Translations under genes and position numbers: made by a program
The notes under the pieces: model-generated
The model's database searches: none
Told to the model about the DNA's origin: nothing
The model's input: only the letters and a program-made list of their open reading frames with translations
DNA from: Neurospora intermedia
Lineage: Eukaryota > Ascomycota > Sordariomycetes > Sordariales > Sordariaceae
Length of the DNA: 64,000 nucleotides
Assembly: GCA_037102815.1 (NCBI GenBank)
Contig: BTPP01000001.1
Coordinates: 769,001-833,000 of the forward strand
Reading direction: 5' to 3'
In this document: positions 10,031 through 21,969 of the stretch, piece by piece
Position numbering within the stretch: position 1 is the first letter of the stretch
How the letters are laid out: each line of letters starts with the position of its first letter

Positions 10031-12486
10031 ATGATTCACCCCGTGGTATGTTTACATTTCTGTTTACTCTCCAATTGCCATTCACCCTGCCATTGCCATT
10101 GGGACTAACAATAAACTTCCTTACCCGCTTCCAGAGAAGAGCCCTGGCCGCGGCTGCCAGCAGAGCCCCCCGTCAATTCCTTGCAGCCGCCTCGAGAACC
10201 ACCTCTGTCCGCAGTGTCCGCGCCGCCGCTGCCTCCGGTTCCTACTACAGCACCACCTCGCGCCGTCTTCAAGATGCCTTCCCCTCGCAGCTCGAGAACC
10301 TGGCCTCCTCGACCCTCCCCAAGGTCGTCCCCCAGGTGCCCCAGACCTTGACCGAGAAGATTGTCCAGCGCTACTCGGTCGGCCTCGCTCCCGGCAAGAA
10401 GGTCAAGTCCGGCGACTATGTCACCCTCCAGCCTCACCACTGCATGACCCACGACAATTCGTGGCCCGTTGCCATGAAGTTCATGTCCATCGGCGCCTCC
10501 AAGATCCACGACAACCGCCAGGTCGTCATGACCCTTGACCACGACGTGCAGAACAAGAGCGAGGCCAACCTCAAAAAGTACCGCCAGATCGAGGAGTTCG
10601 CCAACACGCACGGCGTCGACTTCTACCCTGCCGGCCGGGGCATCGGCCACCAGATCATGGTTGAAGAGGGCTACGCGTGGCCAGGCACCGTCACTGTCGC
10701 GTCCGACTCGCACAGCAACATGTACGGCGGCGTCGGCTGCCTGGGCACGCCCATGGTGCGTACCGATGCGGCCTCCATCTGGGCCACGGGCAAGACATGG
10801 TGGCAGATCCCGCCCATCGCCAAGGTTACCTTCACCGGTTTGCTCCCGCCCGGCGTCACGGGTAAGGACGTGATCGTTGCTTTGTGCGGCCTCTTCAATA
10901 ACGACGACGTGCTCAACCACGCCATCGAGTTCACCGGTGCCGAAGAAACCATGCGCTCCATCCCCGTCGACGACCGCCTGACCATCGCCAACATGACCAC
11001 CGAATGGGGCGCTCTCTCCGGTCTCTTCCCCATCGACGCCGTCCTGGCCTCCTGGATGCGCGCCAAGGCCACCGTCACCGCCATGGAACACCCCGAGCTG
11101 GGCGACAAGGCCAAGTTCACCCACGCCAAGATCGACGCCCTCCTCGAGAACCCTCTGGTCGCCGACCCCGGCGCCACCTACGCCAAACAGCTCTACCTCA
11201 ACCTCTCCACCCTCTCCCCCTTCGTCGCCGGCCCTAACTCCGTCAAGATCGCTACTCCCCTCAAGGACCTCGAGGCCCAGAACCTCAAGCTCGACAAGGC
11301 CTACCTCGTCTCGTGCACCAACTCGCGCGCCTCCGACATCGCCGCGGCCGCCCGCGTGTTCAAGGACGCCGCCGCCGACAACAATGGCGTCATCCCCAAG
11401 GTCGCTCCCGGCGTCAAGTTCTACATCGCCGCCGCCTCCCTCCTCGAGCAGAAGCAAGCCGAAGACTCCGGCGACTGGCAAGTCCTTCTCGACGCTGGCG
11501 CCGAGCCTTTGCCTTCCGGCTGCGGTCCCTGCATCGGCCTGGGCACCGGTCTGTTGGAGCCCGGTGAGATCGGCATCTCTGCTTCCAACCGTAACTTCAA
11601 GGGCCGCATGGGTTCCACCGACGCCAAGGCCTACCTCGCCTCGCCCGAAGTCGTCGCCGCTTCTGCTTTGAAGGGCAAGATCGCCGGTCCCGGCTGGTAC
11701 CAAAAGCCCGAGGGTGTCGAGAAGGTGATCATTGGCGAGGGTAACGGTGTCGTTGAGCAAGACAAGGCCATGTCCATTGAAGACGCTCTCGACAAGATCA
11801 TTGCCGAGGCCGAGTCCCTCATCGCCAATGCCGAGGCCGGCCTTACCCCCGAATCTGAATCCACCTCTTCTCCTTCGTCTTCGTCGTCGGAGGAAGAATC
11901 CCTCACTGAAATCCTCCCCGGCTTCCCCGAAGCCATTTCCGGCGAAATCATCTTCTGCGACGCCGACAACATCAACACGGACGGCATCTACCCCGGCAAA
12001 TACACCTACCAGGACAACATCACCCCCGCCAAGATGGCCGAAGTCTGCATGGAGAACTACGATGCCTCCTTTGGCTCCATCGCGCGCGCCGGCGACATTC
12101 TCGTGACAGGCTTCAACTTTGGCTGTGGCAGTTCCCGTGAACAAGCGGCGACCGCCATTTTGGCCAAGCAGATCCCGCTGGTGGTCAGCGGCAGTTTCGG
12201 CAACATCTTTAGCAGGAACTCCATCAACAACGCGCTGATGGGCGTCGAGGTGCCCAAGCTGGTTCAGCGACTCCGTGAAGAATTCGGCAGCGGCGACGGC
12301 GAGAAAATGGCTACGAGACGCACAGGGTGGAAGTTGACGTGGGATGTAAGACGCAGCAAGGTGGTTGTCGAGGAGGCGTCAGGCAAGAAGTGGGAGCAAA
12401 AGGTGGGCGAGTTGCCGCCGAATGTGCAGGAGATTATTGCCAGGGGGGGATTGGAGAAGTGGGTCAAGAGCCAGATTGAGGCTTGA
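10031..12486 (+). CDS. lys4: Homoaconitase, mitochondrial (lysine biosynthesis)
   Basis: Two exons: 10031-10045, a five-codon exon coding MIHPV, and 10135-12486, giving 788 residues. The 89-nt intron has GTATGT, a GACTAAC branch and TTCCAG. An ATG at 10048 is inside this intron, so the long frame that begins there is not the real start. The spliced N terminus is rich in Arg, Ala and Ser with no acids, as expected for mitochondrial import. The body matches the aconitase superfamily. The 4Fe-4S ligands are Cys399 (SCTNSR) and Cys468/Cys471 (GCGPCIG), and the swivel domain contains [13 protein letters not shown] near residue 670. The enzyme converts homocitrate via homoaconitate to homoisocitrate in the fungal alpha-aminoadipate route. 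A Ser/Glu-rich linker (about residues 580-600) separates the large and swivel domains. The length is typical of fungal homoaconitase and clearly differs from IPM isomerase and TCA aconitase. Confidence 0.95.
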
Positions 12487-13691
12487 TCTCCCTGCTTTTT
12501 CAGTTCAATTGTAGGGTAGATAGGTGAGTGGATAGATGAGTGACAGGATAGATAAAAAGTACAGGTACAGGTACAGCTTAGTTCTCGGTAGTAGAGTAGG
12601 TAGATGGGATAGAGTTGAAGAAGGACAAAAAAAGAAAGAAAAAAATACAGAAATGATATCCCTTGTACTACACTAGCCCACATTATACGGATCTCTCCTC
12701 CTTGATTCACGGGACGTAATTGAAAAAGTCCGGTTGTTTTCAAGTAGAACCAAGAAGTGAGTGGCTTGGGTAATACACTACTATGTTGATGGCAGGCAGT
12801 TAGTAGAGAAAACTCAAAGTACAGACAGACACGACACCACGTCTGCAGAGGTAAAAGATAAAAAAGGGGTCAACTTCGAATGATGCTTCGAAGAAAAGAA
12901 GGAAAAGAAAAATTAAATATATCCAGGTTGTTCAGTTGGAGGTGGGAAACGGAAGGTGACAGCAGACAGAGTCCTTCGGAGTTTCGCGATTTCCCGTAAT
13001 TGCTGAAATTTAGACATGCATTGATAGCTTAATCGTTTACGACAAGAGCAGAGGAACAACGAAGCCGAAGGCCTGCTTGAATCAAGTCCTGTATTTTAGC
13101 GGGAAGTAAAAGAAGAGGACAAAAAAAAAACCATAATATCAAGGCAGTGCCTTTGGTATTTGTGCATATGTGCTTCCATACTATCTGTCAAACGTCAAAT
13201 CAGTGAATACGGGGGCCAAGGAGCTCTTGGACAAACCCTCGAGCAGCATGGAAGCAATGACCTGGATGTAGTCACCACGTCCAACCACCATCCCACGACA
13301 GGTCTGGTACCCCTCGATTTGTTGTAACCATTCGTTATTCATGTTATACATCCAATATATTGAGGGCCAGATAAAGATAGCAACCACTGTCTTCCTTAAC
13401 CCCGCCCCATCCGTCCGCTCGCTGCTAGCAAGTGCTCATAAAGACGCCACCCTTTTTGTGGACCCTTTGGTTTTTCCCGAGGTAGTATAATACACATTTG
13501 AGTTACACACACACACACACAACACAACATAGGTTTATCTTGATTTCTTTCCACTCATTATATTCCACATGTAGTACCATCAGGTAGCCAGCCCGGCAAA
13601 CCCGTGTTAAGGATTGCCTTCGTCATCATGGCTGACCTGATTCGAGGTCTTTACTACCTCTTGATATGATACCAAGGCATAGATTGGATGT
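12487..13691. other. Convergent 3' intergenic region (homoaconitase / sec61)
   Basis: 1.2 kb between two convergent stop codons. It is AT-richer than its neighbours and includes A-rich tracts near 12880-12920 and 13120. A short (AC)n tract lies near 13507-13522. I see no gene or RNA in it. Confidence 0.6.
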
Positions 13692-15284
13692 CTAACCCAT
13701 GATCATACCCTTCATGCCCTGAAGATCACCCTCCTTGGCGGCAATTTCGAAGTAGCCGTAGATGATACTGGAGAGGGGAAATGTTAGCAAATTGGTCATT
13801 TATCCGCAATCAGGTGACAAAACTTACGTGACAGCCAAGAGAGTACCGGTACCGGAGCCAAGAGCGCCCATGAGGTCGCTGGCAACAGAGAGAGCACCAA
13901 TGCAGGCACCACCGAAAGCGGCAGCAGTGGGGATGATACGCTTGAGCTCCTTGTACATGCTCTGCTCGCGGTGGCCGGCCATGACGAGACCCTGGTCCTT
14001 GAGCTGCTTGGCGACATCGCGGGGGCTGGAGCCGGAAACCTCAATCCAGGTCTTGGAGAAGACGGCGCAGGCAGTGAGCATGTAGGCGATGTAGACGGCG
14101 GTGTGGATGGGGTCGAGGAGAGCGTCCTTGAAGTTGAGAGGGGGGCTCATGTAGTAGACGAGACCGGAAACGGCAGAGAGCTGGGCAGTGCCCTCCTTGG
14201 CCTCCCAGACGCCGAAAAGACGGACCAGAAGGTTCTCAGAGAAGCGAGAGTAGAGCATCTGGCTGATCAGGAAGACGTTGGAGGAGAGAGCGGACTGCAG
14301 CATGATGGGCATGTTGGAGGTGTAGAAGAGGCGGATGGGGTAAGAGCCACGAGCACCACGCTGGCGCGAAGACTTGACGGGGATCTCGACGCGGAAGCCC
14401 TGGAGGTAGATGACGGCGGCGAAGACGACGAGGGTGGCGAGCAGGTTCATGATGTTGGGGAGGTTCTGGCGGTAGAAAGCCTCGTAGAGAGCACGCTGCT
14501 TGTTGTCCCAGGTCATGAGGAGGTGGAAGAGGGCAATGACGGCACCCTCGTACTCGGGGCCACGGCCAGTGTTGATGGAGGTGGGGGAGAAGGCCTTCCA
14601 CATGATGGACTCGCAGATGTTGGTGGCAATGAACAGCGAGATACCGCTGCCGAGGCCATAGCCCTTCTGGAGGAGCTCATCGAGGAGAATGACAATCATG
14701 CCGGCAACGACGAGCTGGAGGATGAGGAGGAAGACGATACCGGCACCGAGGTCACTGGGAGGGCCATAGAGACCGGTGAAGACGTAGACAGTGGCGGTGC
14801 CGATGGAGAGGATGACAGCGAACAGCTTCTGGGCCGTCTGGTAGAGCTCGCGGTCGGCCTTGAGGTCAAGGTTGACGTCGATCATGTGGGTGCCGGCAAG
14901 AAGCTGGAAGACCATGCCGGACGAGATGATGGGGGTGATACCGAGCTCCATCAGGGTACCTCTGTTACTCGCCATCATCATACGCAGCCAGTATAGCGGA
15001 TCGGACGTGTCGGACGAGACAATGCCGTAGAGGGGCATCTGGCTCATGACCAAGAAGATGAGCAGGGTCAAGCCGGTCCACATCAACTTTTGGTTGAAGG
15101 GGATCTTGGTCTCGGGCTGCTGAACCTCGGGGAGGAACGGCACGAAGGGCTTGACGAGATCGAGGAACCGTACTGCATGGCGGGCGGGAGGTGAGGTTAG
15201 TTACGGGACAGTCTGGTATGGCCAACGCGCCTACGCGTGTGTTCAACATGGTCGCCGATGACCGAACAACTTACGGGAACTCAT
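13692..15284 (-). CDS. sec61: Protein transport protein Sec61 alpha (ER translocon channel)
   Basis: Three exons on the minus strand: 15284-15275 (ten bases), 15172-13828 and 13767-13692, giving 476 residues, the usual Sec61 alpha length. Splicing the tiny first exon across the 102-nt intron gives [13 protein letters not shown], the conserved start of the family. The last intron (GTAAGT, GCTAAC, TCCAG) adds a tail ending in MKGMIMG. Ten membrane helices are readable, together with the plug helix region (PLYGI near residue 60) and the cytosolic L6 loop ([14 protein letters not shown]) and L8 loop that bind the ribosome. It forms the channel through which nascent chains cross or enter the ER membrane. 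It shares the upstream region with the tRNA dimethylallyltransferase gene. Confidence 0.97.
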
Positions 15285-16252
15285 GGTGGGCAATGGCGTG
15301 TGTAAAGGAAGAAGAAAAGGGTAAAAAGAAGGAAGATTAAATTAAACGGGCGACAACAGCCCTTTGTAGAGTTGGAAGCGCAGAGAGTGTTGTCGGCGCT
15401 GCGCTGAAGGATCAAGCAAGGAAGGAAGGGAAGTGGAAGGAAGGGTGGTGGTGGAGGAGGAGGAGGAGTTGGCGATTAAAAGAAGTGTCCTGGAAGTCGG
15501 GTGGAAGTGTGGAAAGTGGAAGCTGGCCGAGGGACACGGAAGGCGGAAGGCGGTGCGTCGTCGCGAGATCTGTCCAAAAAGTCGCCCAAGTGTGATGTGT
15601 CCAATTTGGAGGGTCCCGGTTGCTGGCTTGGTGCTAGTGTGCTTGGGAAGAGACCCACTCCACGTGACTTATAACCAATGATAGACGCGAATTGCATCGA
15701 TGGCCAGTCAGGGAGCCAGGGCAGCCTTCAGTTCCCGCTGGAGCTGGAACGAGCTTCTCTGACGTTTCTGCAGGGGCGGGGAGAGCAACCTCAACTGCAG
15801 AGGAGCACCTCAACCTGAGTCCAACAAGTGACCTCCCTAGCTCACACCCAGAACGAGGAGCGGGAAGCTGTTCTTCGGCAGGCAACATCCGGGCCGGCTG
15901 TCCACAATTGAAGGCATCTCACATCCCTCCACTTTCCAGCCGCCCCCTTGTTGAAACTGGAATCCAAATCGTTGGGGAAGCCCTGGACAGCCGCAGGGAC
16001 AGCCGTAGTGGTAGGCAGGGGTTAGGAGTCAGCGTGTGGATGCCATTTCTTTTATCGACAACAACCCGTGTCAACCGACTTTTCCACTTGCGATTGAAGG
16101 TGGGCTTGGTGGGGTGGATGCCTGCCGGGGTCAATTGCCAATTCCATCAATCCCATCTTGAACTTTTTATGTTTGTTTTCTTTTTTCCCATTTCGTCAAC
16201 GCTCTAGAGCAATGCGCCTCAGCACCTCGACACACTTCTCCAATAAAGGCCA
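15285..16252. other. Divergent promoter, sec61 / tRNA dimethylallyltransferase
   Basis: A 968-bp stretch that serves both divergent genes. The sec61 side (15300-15500) is purine-rich on the plus strand, thus pyrimidine-rich in the sense of sec61, which is a common feature of strong fungal promoters. No open frame has a recognisable product. Confidence 0.55.
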
Positions 16253-17816
16253 ATGAGGTGGACCATTCCAGTATTCTCCCAGGCCATCCGTTCCGTCTTT
16301 CGCACACCAACAATGGCAGACCCTCTGGTTGTCATCTACGGGTCCACGGGCACCGGCAAGTCTGATGTACGACAGCTACCTCCATAATCTACTTCACCAG
16401 CCATTTGTTCACCATTGCCCAGTGCGCTGATCACAATGATTATGGCTCCAGCTTGCCGTGGAACTAGCGACCCGATTCAATGGCGAAATCATCAACGCCG
16501 ACGCCATGCAAATGTATCGAGGCCTACCCATCATCACCAACCAGCTCACTCCCGAAGAGCAGCGCGGCATCCCCCACTACCTCCTCGGCAACATTGGACT
16601 CGACGAGGAGCCATGGTCTGTCACCAGCTGGAAACGCGAAGCAACGAAGATTATATCGGACATCAGGTCGAGGGGAAAGCTGCCCATTGTAGTAGGAGGA
16701 ACTTCGTACTACCTCGACGGCCTGCTGTTCGACGAGAAGCTGGTTGAGTCGGATCCTGCGACGACCGACGAATCAGAGACAGCCGCCGCCGCCAAAGCTA
16801 CACGGGACGAACTCGCAAGCCAACACCCAATTCTTCGCGAGTCCGCCGACGTCATGCTGGCCAAGCTACAAGAAGTCGACCCAGTCATGGCCGAGCGATG
16901 GCACCCCAAAGACATTCGCAAGATTCGCAACTCGCTCGAGATCTACCTTACCACTGGCCGTCGCGCCTCCGACATTTATGCCGAACAACGCGCTCGGAAA
17001 GAGGCCAAGCGCGCAGAGCAGCCACCGAGTCCCTGGAATTTGCTTCTCTTCTGGCTCTACGCCAAGCCCGATGTGCTCAACGAGCGCCTTGACAAGCGTG
17101 TAGACAAGATGGTAGCCAATGGTCTTCTGGACGAAACATCGTCAGTCTACGACTATTTGCAGCGCCGTCTCGCAGCAGGTGACACTGTCGACCGCACCAA
17201 GGGCATCTGGCAGTCCATCGGGTTCCGCCAATTCGAATCATATCTATCCGCCGTCAAGTCTACCGAAACCGACACTCCACAAGCCGCACTGGAAAAACTC
17301 AAGCAACAAGGAATCGAGGACACCAAGACAGCAACCCGCCAGTACGCAAAATACCAAATCAGGTGGATTGCTCGAAAGACCATTGCAGCCCTTCAGGAAG
17401 AGAATCTTCTGTCCAACTTCTATCTTTTGGACTCGTCCAACATTTCCCATTGGCACTCTGAAGTAGCCGAGAAAGGAAGTTCTCTTCTAGCCAAACATCT
17501 TGCCCATCAGCCGCTACCGCGACCAGAAGACTTGTCGGACACTGCAAGAGAGGTGCTGGCCGAGCAGTTGGAAAGGAGCAACCGACCCGAGACAATATGC
17601 AACAAGACATGTGAGGTGTGCGAGAAGGAGTTTAGAATCGAAGAGCAGTGGCAGAAACACCTCAAGAGCAAGAAGCACCAGAAGGCAGTCAAGTGGGCAA
17701 AGAGGCAGGCAGAGGGCTGGCCGACCAGGGGAGTGTCGAAAGGTGATAAAGTGGAAGAAGGAACAGACGATGATGTCGATGCTGATGATTCTGATGGGCA
17801 GGTCCCAAAGCCCTAG
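16253..17816 (+). CDS. mod5: tRNA dimethylallyltransferase (tRNA isopentenyltransferase, MOD5-type)
   Basis: Two exons: 16253-16366 and 16452-17816, giving 492 residues. The 85-nt intron (GTACGA, GCTGAT, CCAG) interrupts the gene just after the P-loop GSTGTGKSD (residues 30-38). Further family marks are INADAMQMYRGL, GGTSYYLDGLL and a DPVMAERWHPKDIRKIRNSLE stretch. A C2H2 finger at Cys425, Cys428, His441 and His447 is like that at the end of yeast Mod5. The enzyme transfers dimethylallyl from DMAPP to A37 of tRNAs that read UNN codons. Two ATGs lie in frame: 16253 adds a 20-residue basic leader, and 16313 starts at MADPLVV. Yeast MOD5 uses two such starts to make mitochondrial and cytosolic/nuclear forms. 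The C-terminal tail is acidic. Confidence 0.93.
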
Positions 17817-18003
17817 TCGGAAGCTGCGTTGCTGGATGAGCTAATTTCAAATGATACCCGTGGGCATAAATCCCACAATTCTCTCACCGTTCCCCAATCT
17901 TTCCACCAAATCAGCCCCATACTCTTTGGATACACCTCCCATTGCTGCCTTCTACATATCTCTACATTGATATCAATTTTTCCTTTTCTGACAGTGGCGC
18001 GCA

Positions 18004-19959
18004 ATGTCGAACGATCGTTCATGGTTCGTTCTGACCAAGGAGGACGCCCGTGGCCTGCAAGAGTACGGCCTGTTGAATCTGAACCATGAGATTGGATATC
18101 ATGAACTGCACAAAGGTTGCTTCCTTAGCCACAATGACATCTCACATGCCCTCCGCAAATCCTCAGCAAAGCCGTCCGATATGCTCAAGATACCAACGAT
18201 TATCATTTCACGGGAAGCGCTCATCTGGCTTGGCTTCAGTAACAAGATGGCCGACCAGCTGTGGCAACAATGGCTTCACCTTCACAGCAACAGAAGGCCA
18301 GGCATCTTGGAATTCCGCGACGTCATCTTGACCTATCTTCGTCTTCCCGACGTTGCCGGTGGGATTCCAACCCTCAACAAATTCAACGATGATGATAACG
18401 AATGGAGACGAGTCCTTCATGCCCATGGTCTCTCCCAACAATTCGTGAACATGATCATGGACCCTTGTTTCCGCGCCCAACGTCTAACCGAATCCTGCAA
18501 CTACTGGATTGAAGACACCCTGCGACAGCGTTGGGACTTGTTGGTAGAAATATACACCACCTCGAGGGAAAGAACTGCTCAGATATGGGAACATCACGAC
18601 TGGGACGTTCCCCCTCTATCCTCGTCACCCTCATCCAAGCTGAGCCTGTTCCTGGGCCGCTAGCATCGAAGCAAATGGAACAAAGATGAGCCCATCTTAC
18701 TCTTGGCGCACCGTGGCCGCCCAGACAAAGATGAAGACGAGGTGCCTGATTTCTACACCGCAAAGAATCTTCGCTACAGAGGACCAGTTCTCGAATCTAC
18801 ATTTCTCGCAGGGCTCAGAGGACCGCCGGATGCTCCTCCTTGCGCCTGCACTGTTCGCAAGGACAGCGAAAGACGTACAACACAGGACCACTTGATATTG
18901 TACAAAGTTGTAACCGGTACGCAGCTCAAGAACATCAGAGTATCTAGCTCCGGTAATCTCGGCCCTGTGGGGGTGTCCAACATCGACAGCTTGGTAGAAG
19001 TACCCAGGGAGCCCGAGCGGGAACCTTTTCTCTATAACAATGTTACCGGCGACGGCGACCCCCAAGACAGAGTGGCTTCCGTGATGCCGCGGAGAAGAGC
19101 TCACAAAAGAGCGGACCTCGTCTTTTTCACGTGTAACCCCGAGCACGCGCTGGCTAAGTACAAGTGGGCTGTGCACCGGCTCGACAAGCGCGTTGGGGCC
19201 GTTGACGCCGCCAAATTCGCTGGTGGTGCAGATGTGCAGATACTGGAGATCCGCATCTCCATGGATGAAATGGAATACCTCCGTCGGGCTATGCTCGCCT
19301 ACCACATCCCGTACTCGTCCGCGTCGAACCTGGTAGAGCTCGTTATGTGGGAGGAGATGGTCTTCTTTTCGAGGCTGAAGGAGCTGACCAGGTCCAAGTT
19401 CGCAATCATCGAGGCTATTTTTTGGAGGGTATGGACCAAAGCTCAACCGGAAATTCAGGAAGCCAGGCGATCCGCAGGACCAGCGCTACGTGCTATCCAA
19501 AATGACCAGTGGTTTGTACTACGCTTTTCCGCTGTCAAGAGGAGGGGTATCTGGAATTATGTTTCGACGAAGCTGGCCGAGATCGTAGAGAAAGGCACAG
19601 TCACCTCTAGCAAGCCAACGACAACGGCACCGCCGCCAACATCAACAAGCAATAAAAACATTCCCACGTCAGCGTCGTCGTCCGTACCGCCCAGTACGGC
19701 CGCTAACGACGGCCCAGCATCTGATGAGGACTTTATGTCGGCAAACATTATATTTACGGGTAAAGAGTATGTCTTTAACGTGTCAACGTATTGGGGGAAT
19801 AGATGGTTTCTCACAAATGTTTGTTACTTTGAGACTCACAAGTTGATTTTGGAAGAGGTTACCACTCAAACGAACGAGGAAAATATATATGACCTGGAAG
19901 ACACACCAGCGGACGTGGGAGCGGAAGCGGAAGGGGATACCTGTACGACTACTGTATAA
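18004..19959 (+). CDS. Unrecognised protein gene, one frame interrupted by a single TAG
   Basis: From ATG 18004 one reading frame runs 219 codons to TAG at 18661-18663. The same frame then stays open for 431 more codons to 19959. The second part has no ATG near its start (the first lies near 19084), which argues against a separate gene. A candidate intron 18544-18663 (GTAGAA donor; the TAG itself as acceptor; 120 nt, phase 0) would remove the stop and keep frame, but I see no good branch site. The first part has no family I know. The second carries an Arg/Lys stretch (PRRRAHKRADLV) near 19090, a long helical segment (19220-19560), and a Thr/Pro/Ser-rich low-complexity stretch (19600-19720). 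No signal peptide or membrane helix is evident. The product may be a short 219-residue form, a spliced long form of about 610 residues, or a gene damaged in this strain. Confidence 0.6.
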
Positions 19960-20633
19960 GGGAAGGCCAAGAAAAACAGCGTTGTGATTTCATTACCAAG
20001 CTTATGAGCCTATGGAAGTATATAGGTACCTAGTTAGATGAGACAGCGATGCGAACACGCTTGATTAATTAAACATGAGCCTTCATTCCCGTATGTTTCG
20101 CTCGATCCTTGCATATCATCACCGATTGATTGCTCTAGTTTAGTTTAGTTCTTTTTCAATCAGGAATGAAACAGGAAATACTTCAAGCTCTTCATAGGTA
20201 GCCTTCCAAATCGAGAAACTATCATCCCGTTGAAGCTACCTCTAGGTAAGTAGGCATGTGGGATAATGGCTGCTGGCAAGGAATCCGTGAACGCTGTAGA
20301 AACTTTTAATGGATAGATGTCTCCTTATATATCTATCTATATCACTCTATCTGACGTCTTCGTCTCCTTCACGACCGATGTCATTGCGTTTACCCGATAA
20401 ATGGTAGTGTGTGTACCAAACTACCTGACTAATACACTGACAAAGCAGGGAGGGCTGCAGGATTGTACAATCTAGGTAACCCTGATATGTTTATTTGTTT
20501 AGTTCCAAGAAAGCCAGAGCTTACCTACCAAAGTTAGGTACCTAGGAAAGCGGCCCGAAATTCTTGTGGATAGATAGAAAGAATATGCTGCGACAAATTG
20601 GTATCTTACTAACGATTATTTAAAGAGGACGGA

Positions 20634-20661
20634 AGAGGTAGGTAGGTAGGTAGGTAGGTAC
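20634..20661. repeat. (TAGG)n tandem repeat
   Basis: Six to seven tandem copies of the tetramer AGGT, within the larger cluster of TAGGTAGG motifs. Confidence 0.9.
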
Positions 20662-20815
20662 TTCTGTAGGTAGTGTTGCTCTAAAGCCCTAGTTAGGCTA
20701 GTTATTGTTGAAACTTCCGTAGAATCTACGAACAGGAAATGATCTGTTGTTGTTGTTCCCTTCGTAAGTAGGTAAATCTAATAAGGTAGGTAGGGTTTCT
20801 AGATTAGCTTTTTCC

Positions 20816-20833
20816 TACCTACCTAGGTAGGTA
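20816..20833. repeat. Perfect 18-bp palindrome TACCTACCTAGGTAGGTA
   Basis: Two inverted TACCTACCT half-sites abut with no spacer. It is the cleanest form of the TAGGTAGGTA motif that recurs across intergenic DNA in this window. Confidence 0.9.
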
Positions 20834-21969
20834 CTCTTGTTTTGCCTCGTCTGTCAGAAGAACTAAAGTAGGTAATTAAGAGATGAGATAAATAGAAAAG
20901 AAACTATACCTAGAGTTGGGGGGTTATAAAAGGCAAGGAGGTACCTAGTGTTGTTGTTGTTGTGTTGTGTTTGGCTTTTTAGTCTACCTACCTACCTACG
21001 TAACCAAGCATACTATCTATCCTATAGTTTACCGGACTATCCATCCATCCATCCATCCATCCATACATCAACTTGATGCCTACATGAATACCTACCTAAG
21101 AAAAGCGCATCACTTACCTGGGTACTCACTAGTGTAAAAGTAGTAGAAAAAGGCTTTACGTGGGGCTCGCAGCTAATGAGTGGTTGCTATATACCTATAA
21201 ATATCTCATTTTAATTACTCTCTTCCAGCCTCAGTTTTTGAGAGTCCTACAGACGGCGACAACGACGACGAGGGCACAAGGCACAAGAAAGGCATCCCGG
21301 ACAGATACCTAGATCACAGGCTTTCCTTGTAGCGTCTTGAACCTTCGTTATTTTTTTTTTAATTTTTTTTCAAATTTTATATTTTTGTTCTCTAATATGT
21401 TGCTCCATACGAAGGTATAACGAAGAACGTCAAGTCCAACCACCGCGGGAGGGATTACCAACTACGTCTGAACACTGCGAGACGAATGGTTCGTAAGCAA
21501 CTGGCAACAAGGCAACATAGTACATAGACGAATGGTAGTGTGGGCATGTGTAATTAGTCATTTTAGGTTCTGCTATTACTACTATCCCTTCTTATTCTTA
21601 GGTAGGTATTCGTCTGCACTACCTTGTTGTTACCTACCCTCTCTCTCTCGTTTCCTGCTCTACTCTGGTATCGTTCTCCTCACCCCCTCCCATGCAACCA
21701 ACCAACCAACCTTCCTACTCGCTACCTCTACCTATGGTATCAACTCCCCTGATCCACCAACTCCCTCACAAAGAATTACAAGTTACAGCAGGTATCGTAT
21801 CGTATAGGCATCCTTAGGTTTTTTTGTCTTCCCCGTCGGGAACGGTATGTACCCGCCCTCCCTCCTTTCTTTTCGCCAGTTGGAGGGCAGCCCGCCTTTC
21901 TACTCTCCCTCCCTCCCTCCCCCATCCTCCAATATTACTTCCCATCTACTACCACAGAGGCTTTGCAAA

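Larger units (their letters stand above)
19960..21969. other. Convergent intergenic region dense in TAGGTAGGTA motifs
   Basis: A 2-kb stretch between convergent stops. From about 20020 to 21110 it carries more than a dozen copies or part copies of TACCTACCTAGG/TAGGTAGG on both strands, besides GTTGTTGTT (20945) and ATCC repeats (21040-21064). The second half is T-rich. No gene is recognised. Confidence 0.7.

Noticed and set aside
10048-10134. ATG 10048 as the start of homoaconitase
   Set aside because: It lies inside an intron with perfect GTATGT, ACTAAC and CAG signals; ATG 10031 with a five-codon first exon gives a normal-length protein with a mitochondrial-type N terminus.
10105-12144. 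679-codon open frame antisense to homoaconitase
   Set aside because: It is a shadow frame produced by strong codon bias for C at third positions; composition is Gly/Val/Asp-rich with no domain. The same holds for the long antisense frames over sec61 (13971-14996), GluRS (25385-27475) and frs1 (51066-52247).
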